A DNA stretch of 64,000 nt from the NCBI RefSeq assembly GCF_032118995.1, contig NC_092651.1, positions 10,007,285-10,071,284 of the forward strand, read 5' to 3'. Numbering within the stretch: the first letter of the stretch is position 1; each line of letters starts with the position of its first letter. The DNA comes from Asterias amurensis (Eukaryota > Echinodermata > Asteroidea > Forcipulatida > Asteriidae). The notes beneath the pieces were generated by a model. That model had not been told where the DNA came from and did no database searches. It saw nothing but the letters and a program-made list of their open reading frames with translations. Positions 60,605-64,000 of this stretch are shown piece after piece. The translations under genes and the position numbers were made by a program.

Positions 60605-60965
60605 TAAAGGGTCTATGTAACTTTTGTAGGACAAAAAACACAATGCCCACAGATGTACACTAAACTTACACAGTTTGAAGATAATGATAGTAGAAAGCTT
60701 CCCTGAAAATACTACGTGCTGAGGTGCTGTAGTTTTGGGGAAATGAGTAAAACAATGTCATGAAAATAATTTTCATCTCATGAGACAAAAATTATTTTAA
60801 TCATTTACAAATGTATTTTCATAACATTGTTTTACTAATTTCTCAAAAACTACAGCACCTCAGTAAGTAAGATTTGAAGGGAAGCTTTCCACTATCATTA
60901 TCTTCAAACCCTGTAAGTTTAATGTAAATCTATGGACATTTTGAAAAAGTACCCAAATCCTTTAA
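60605..60965. mobile_element. Second TIR element family
   Basis: GTAGAAAGCTTCCCTGAAAAT..CAGCACCTCAG-type arms are inverted around a centre near 60780 (TTTGAAGATAATGATAGT and its inverse). Outer ends are TTTAAAGGGTCTATGTAACT and TACCCAAATCCTTTAA. It is unrelated in sequence to the TTAAAGGCACTGG family. Confidence 0.75.
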
Positions 60966-61029
60966 TATTATGTAATCTTTACTTAAATAATACTATATAC
61001 TTGATGTTTTACATTCAGACATGGATGAA

Positions 61030-61620
61030 CCAACATTATACAATTGTGGCACGCTGTGACGGGGTCCATGGCGTTTTGTACGCCCGAGGGACCCCAGTCC
61101 AAGGTGCAATAATTGTCTTGTTATACCTTGGTAACATTATTATTCCTCTTCTCAAAGTTCTGTTGTCATCCTTAAACATTATTACATAGTTTAAATTAAT
61201 TGTTCACTATTCCCTCGAACCCGCGGTTGTTTCGTACTAAGCACTGGAAATTGACCAATGGTGGGAACGATCAAGGTAATGTACACCGGTGAACATCACT
61301 CAGCCATGGTACATGATACAATTGTTGCACACCCGAGAGGGGAAATGACACCCGAGGGTGCCATTTCCTCTCAAGGGTGTACAAAACCCATGGACCCCAG
61401 TCACAGCATGCAGCAATGGTTTTGTTATACGTTTGTAAAATTGTTATTCCTCTTCCCGAAGTTCTGTTGTCATCTTCAAACATTATTTAATAAGCAGACG
61501 AACAAGAAACAATTCCCTCGAACCCGCGGTTATTTCGTACACAGCGCTGGAAATCGACCAACTCTGGGAACGATCAAGGTGATGTACACTGGTGTACATC
61601 ACTTTTCATGTTACCCGGCC
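61030..61620. repeat. Diverged tandem repeat of about 310 bp
   Basis: TTCTGTTGTCATC.T.AAACATTATT, TTCCCTCGAACCCGCGGTTRTTTCGTAC and GGGAACGATCAAGG each occur twice in the same order. Confidence 0.78.
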
Positions 61621-61639
61621 CGTCGAGCCATGTAACATG

Positions 61640-61790
61640 CGTTTTTGTTGCGCATCACATGATTGGTTCTCGACCAATCAAACTTCACATTTGTACAGGG
61701 GTATAACAAGTGTATTTGTTGCACGGCACGTGATTGGTTCTCGACCAATCAAACTTCACAGTTTGTTACCGAGGTATAACAATTCAAATT
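61640..61790. repeat. Tandem duplication of about 72 bp
   Basis: TGATTGGTTCTCGACCAATC then AAACTTCACA and GAGGTATAACAA occur twice. Each unit contains an inverted GATTGGTTC/GACCAATC pair. Confidence 0.8.
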
Positions 61791-61799
61791 GAACCGAAA

Positions 61800-61905
61800 T
61801 CTTGTGCAGATAAGCAGAAGTCGTGGGTTCGAATCTCAGCCGAATAAAAAGCATGTGGATTTTTTTACAGGACTCTGGGAAAGTACTGAGTATTCTATCT
61901 TAAAC
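61800..61905 (+). mobile_element. SINE fragment
   Basis: B-box-like GTGGGTTCGAATCTCAGCCG is followed by AAAAGCATGTGGATTTTTTT and GACTCTGGGAAAGTACTGAG. The tail matches the reverse fragment near 16397. Confidence 0.6.
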
Positions 61906-62149
61906 ACCTAAATGACCCGAACCCGGCTTGGAATGAACTCATGTGAACCCCAGCAACACATAAACTGACCCCGGGTCCAAACTAACTGGAAAATTAAACC
62001 AGGTTTTCATTATCCTTAGATAATTTTGGTATTTTTCCCCAGGAGGCTGGAAAAACATCGGTCCATAAAACAATATTAGTTACCCTGCAAACTTATGTTT
62101 TAAAATGGTACGGTACTCGCTGCTAGAGTATAGGATTCCGACAGGGCAA

Positions 62150-62258
62150 TCTCAGTTGTCTAAAGTGGTACGACTTTTGCTCTGAGATAAGAGCAGAGGC
62201 CGTGGGTTCGAATCCCACCTGAGTAACAAGTCTGTGGATTGGTTTACAAAACTCTTAA
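62150..62258 (+). mobile_element. SINE fragment with tRNA-like head
   Basis: GGTACGACTTTTGCTCTGAG and AGAGGCCGTGGGTTCGAATCC resemble A and B boxes. ACAAGTCTGTGGATTGGTTT follows, like the element at 61800. A structure able to act as a tRNA is not apparent. Confidence 0.55.
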
Positions 62259-62640
62259 TATTATTATTATTATTATTAACAAGATTTATATAGCGCATTT
62301 CCAAAATAGACCAATGCGCTTTACAATAAAAATTGAAATTAAATACAATAGAAAGCAAATTTATGCACACACATAAAAAGCACAAGAAACAGCACATTAG
62401 AAGAATATTAAAAATTTGCAACATATAAAAACCTACGGGAAAAGCTTTGCAAAGAAAAAACCCCCCCAAAACAGCGACATTAATATTCCTTTGGAAAGAG
62501 GAAAGTTTTTAAAAACTTCTTAAACATTTTTAAACTAGGGGCATTACGAAGGTTTACAGGGAGACTGTTCCCTGTACCCTGAAACAGAAAAAGACTTGTC
62601 CCCGAAAGATCTTTTGGTTGACGGCAGTTTACTGTGTATG
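62259..62640. mobile_element. (TTA)n plus TATATAGCGCATTT element
   Basis: A short TTA array precedes AAGATTTATATAGCGCATTT and CAATGCGCTTTACAATAAAA, then A-rich sequence, a C run and CAGGGAGACTGTTCCCTGTA. It is related to 13500 and 39541. Confidence 0.6.
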
Positions 62641-62702
62641 CTTTATATATACTTGATATGCTATATGTGGGACCAATACTTCAATTCCTGTGATGTTTTT
62701 TT

Positions 62703-63084
62703 ACAGGCAGTGGACACTATTGGTAATTACTCAAAATAATTACTAGCATAAAACCTCACTTGGTACCGAGTAATGGGGAGAGGTTGATAGTAAAAAACAT
62801 TGTGAGAAACGGCTTCCACTGAAGTGACGTAGTTTTCAAGAAAGAAAGAATTTTCCATGAATTTGAATTTGAGACCTCAGATTTAGAATTTGAGGTCTCG
62901 AAATCAAGCATCTGAAAGCACACAACTTTGTGTGACAAGGGTGTTTTATTCTTTCATTATCTCACAACTTCGATGACCGATTGAGCTCAAATTTTCACAG
63001 GTTTGTTATTTTATGCATATGTTGAGATACACTAAGTGAGAAGACTGGTCTTTGACAATTACCAATAGTGTCCAGTGTCTTTAA
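62703..63084 (+). mobile_element. TTAAAGG TIR element, copy 16
   Basis: GGCAGTGGACACTATTGGTA to AATAGTGTCCAGTGTCTTTA, with the complete family interior. It is one of the best-preserved copies. Confidence 0.9.
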
Positions 63085-63273
63085 TCATTGGCTAATTCTA
63101 TGTTATTCTATTATACATTGTGTACAGGGCTTGAAGGGTTAAGGTACTTTTTGTAATACAACTCACAATGTGAAAAAGTACGCGAACCCTCTCATACACA
63201 TTGGTGTAAACAAAACAAGTACTATTCCTTTTCCCGATGCAACCTTAGCAGGTTTTTTTTGTGTGTAGTTTGT

Positions 63274-63739
63274 TCAAAGAAAATCTTTATCAGGTTGTTC
63301 AAAGAAATTTAACCTAACCCCAGTCCCTTCGTCATCCTCTCTACATTCAGAACGGGAAGCACGTACGCTGTACACCAAACAACCAATCAGTAATAAGACA
63401 TTCAAGATCAAAGCCACTACAACCAACCCTATGAGTACTTGGATGAGAGCAGTGGCATCTTCTGGGGTTAAGTTTAACCCAAGAGCATTTCCTACTAGAC
63501 ATGGCTCCGTGGTTGGCCTGGTGGTGTCTGGGGAATCGGTTGGTTGAGTCTCGGTTGGCTTGGCTGAGGGTGACAACATTGTGATAGATGGTAGCAGGTT
63601 GGACCAGAACTGCACAAGGTGGGGCCAATCGTAATCCTGACCAGATTGAACTTCAGGACAGTCTTTCAGAGACATAAAGGCGAGGTTCTTTCTGTCGATA
63701 TGTGGCCACTCAACTCCAGAACGAGACACGCCTGGTTTC
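63274..63739 (-). CDS. Gene F last exon: esterase end, membrane anchor and tail
   Basis: After TTTACAG (minus strand) the first base completes Gly, then KPGVSRSGVEWPHIDRKNLA and LVQFWSNLLPSI end the fold. A Thr/Pro-rich stalk, CLVGNALGLNLT and a membrane segment (about 63440-63375, VLIGLVVVALILNVLLLIGC) follow, then a 30-residue tail ending EQPDKDFL. It is homologous to gene E exon 3 but clearly more diverged than the preceding exon. Confidence 0.9.
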
Positions 63740-63867
63740 CTGTAAAGAAATAAGGAGCTCACCATTAGTGCTAACTTGGAAAAAACCCAATTAGAAAGAG
63801 CATAACCAAATGCATGTTTGCGATCATTTTCAACATCAGTATAATGTCCACCACTTAATCAACTTAC
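63740..63867 (-). other. Gene F intron (128 bp, phase 2)
   Basis: Donor GG|GTAAGT and acceptor TTTACAG. It is far shorter than the 778-bp intron at the same place in gene E, which carries a repeat insertion. Confidence 0.85.
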
Positions 63868-64000
63868 CCATCTTGAATGAAGTTCTTCCACAAGGTCATC
63901 ATCTCTAAGGTCATCTGCTTATCCTGGAGTCGGTAGGTGAGCTTGTATTCATCAACGTGGGAGCTGTAAGGATCTCCAAACAGGAACTGAAGACCATCAC
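63868..64000 (-). CDS. Gene F penultimate exon, partial (runs off the right edge)
   Basis: It encodes [19 protein letters not shown] and ends [12 protein letters not shown]. Over this stretch the DNA is almost identical to gene E exon 2 (49513-49648), with under ten differences by eye in about 135 bases. It is the second-domain type of ectodomain. Whether gene F also has two esterase domains lies beyond the window. Confidence 0.9.

Noticed and set aside
62150-62225. Functional tRNA gene
   Set aside because: A good B-box is present, but I could not fold a complete cloverleaf, and the flank matches other SINE fragments.

Overview
The window looks like nuclear DNA of an invertebrate deuterostome, most likely an echinoderm and probably a sea star. 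The evidence is multi-exon genes with GT-AG introns, AT-rich intergenic DNA, and a dense load of short inverted-repeat elements that I recall as typical of sea-star genomes. The taxon is an inference from memory and was not searched.

Every gene I can support belongs to one family: the carboxylesterase type B / cholinesterase-like alpha/beta-hydrolases (COesterase). On the plus strand lie gene A (three exons, 2663-11649), three large 5' exons B (17485-19034), C (23382-24865) and D (35110-36602), and one membrane-anchor exon (38204-38702) downstream of D. On the minus strand lie gene E (58574 down to 48260, three exons), which carries two esterase domains in tandem, and gene F (64000 down to 63274), whose 5' part is outside the window. 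A, E and F, and D with its anchor exon, are predicted type I membrane proteins with signal peptide, ectodomain, one membrane segment and cytoplasmic tail.

Catalytic state varies. B, C and D keep the nucleophilic Ser and the His, with Asp at the acidic site. The first domain of E has a classic Ser/Glu/His triad. Gene A has Asp where the nucleophilic Ser should be. The second domain of E has Gly at the Ser site and Phe at the His site, as expected of an adhesion-type pseudo-esterase. The cluster therefore mixes enzymes and non-enzymes on similar membrane stems.

The most notable arrangement is B-C-D. All three exons end in the same phase at the same point of the fold (Asn-Phe/Ile-Ala-Lys-x-Gly), yet only one compatible anchor exon is visible, after D. 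I propose, without transcript proof, that B, C and D may be alternative first exons for one shared membrane anchor. At almost every such donor, failure to splice gives an immediate in-frame stop, which would yield a secreted form.

The rest is repeats: at least 16 copies of one TIR element with a TTAAAGG...CCTTTAA end, SINE and LINE remnants, several tandem repeats (80, 170, about 188, 189 and 216 bp), a 21/42-bp minisatellite, a 360-bp hexanucleotide tract, a foldback of inverted 42-bp repeats, and a 2-kb long-inverted-repeat element inside the large intron of gene E.
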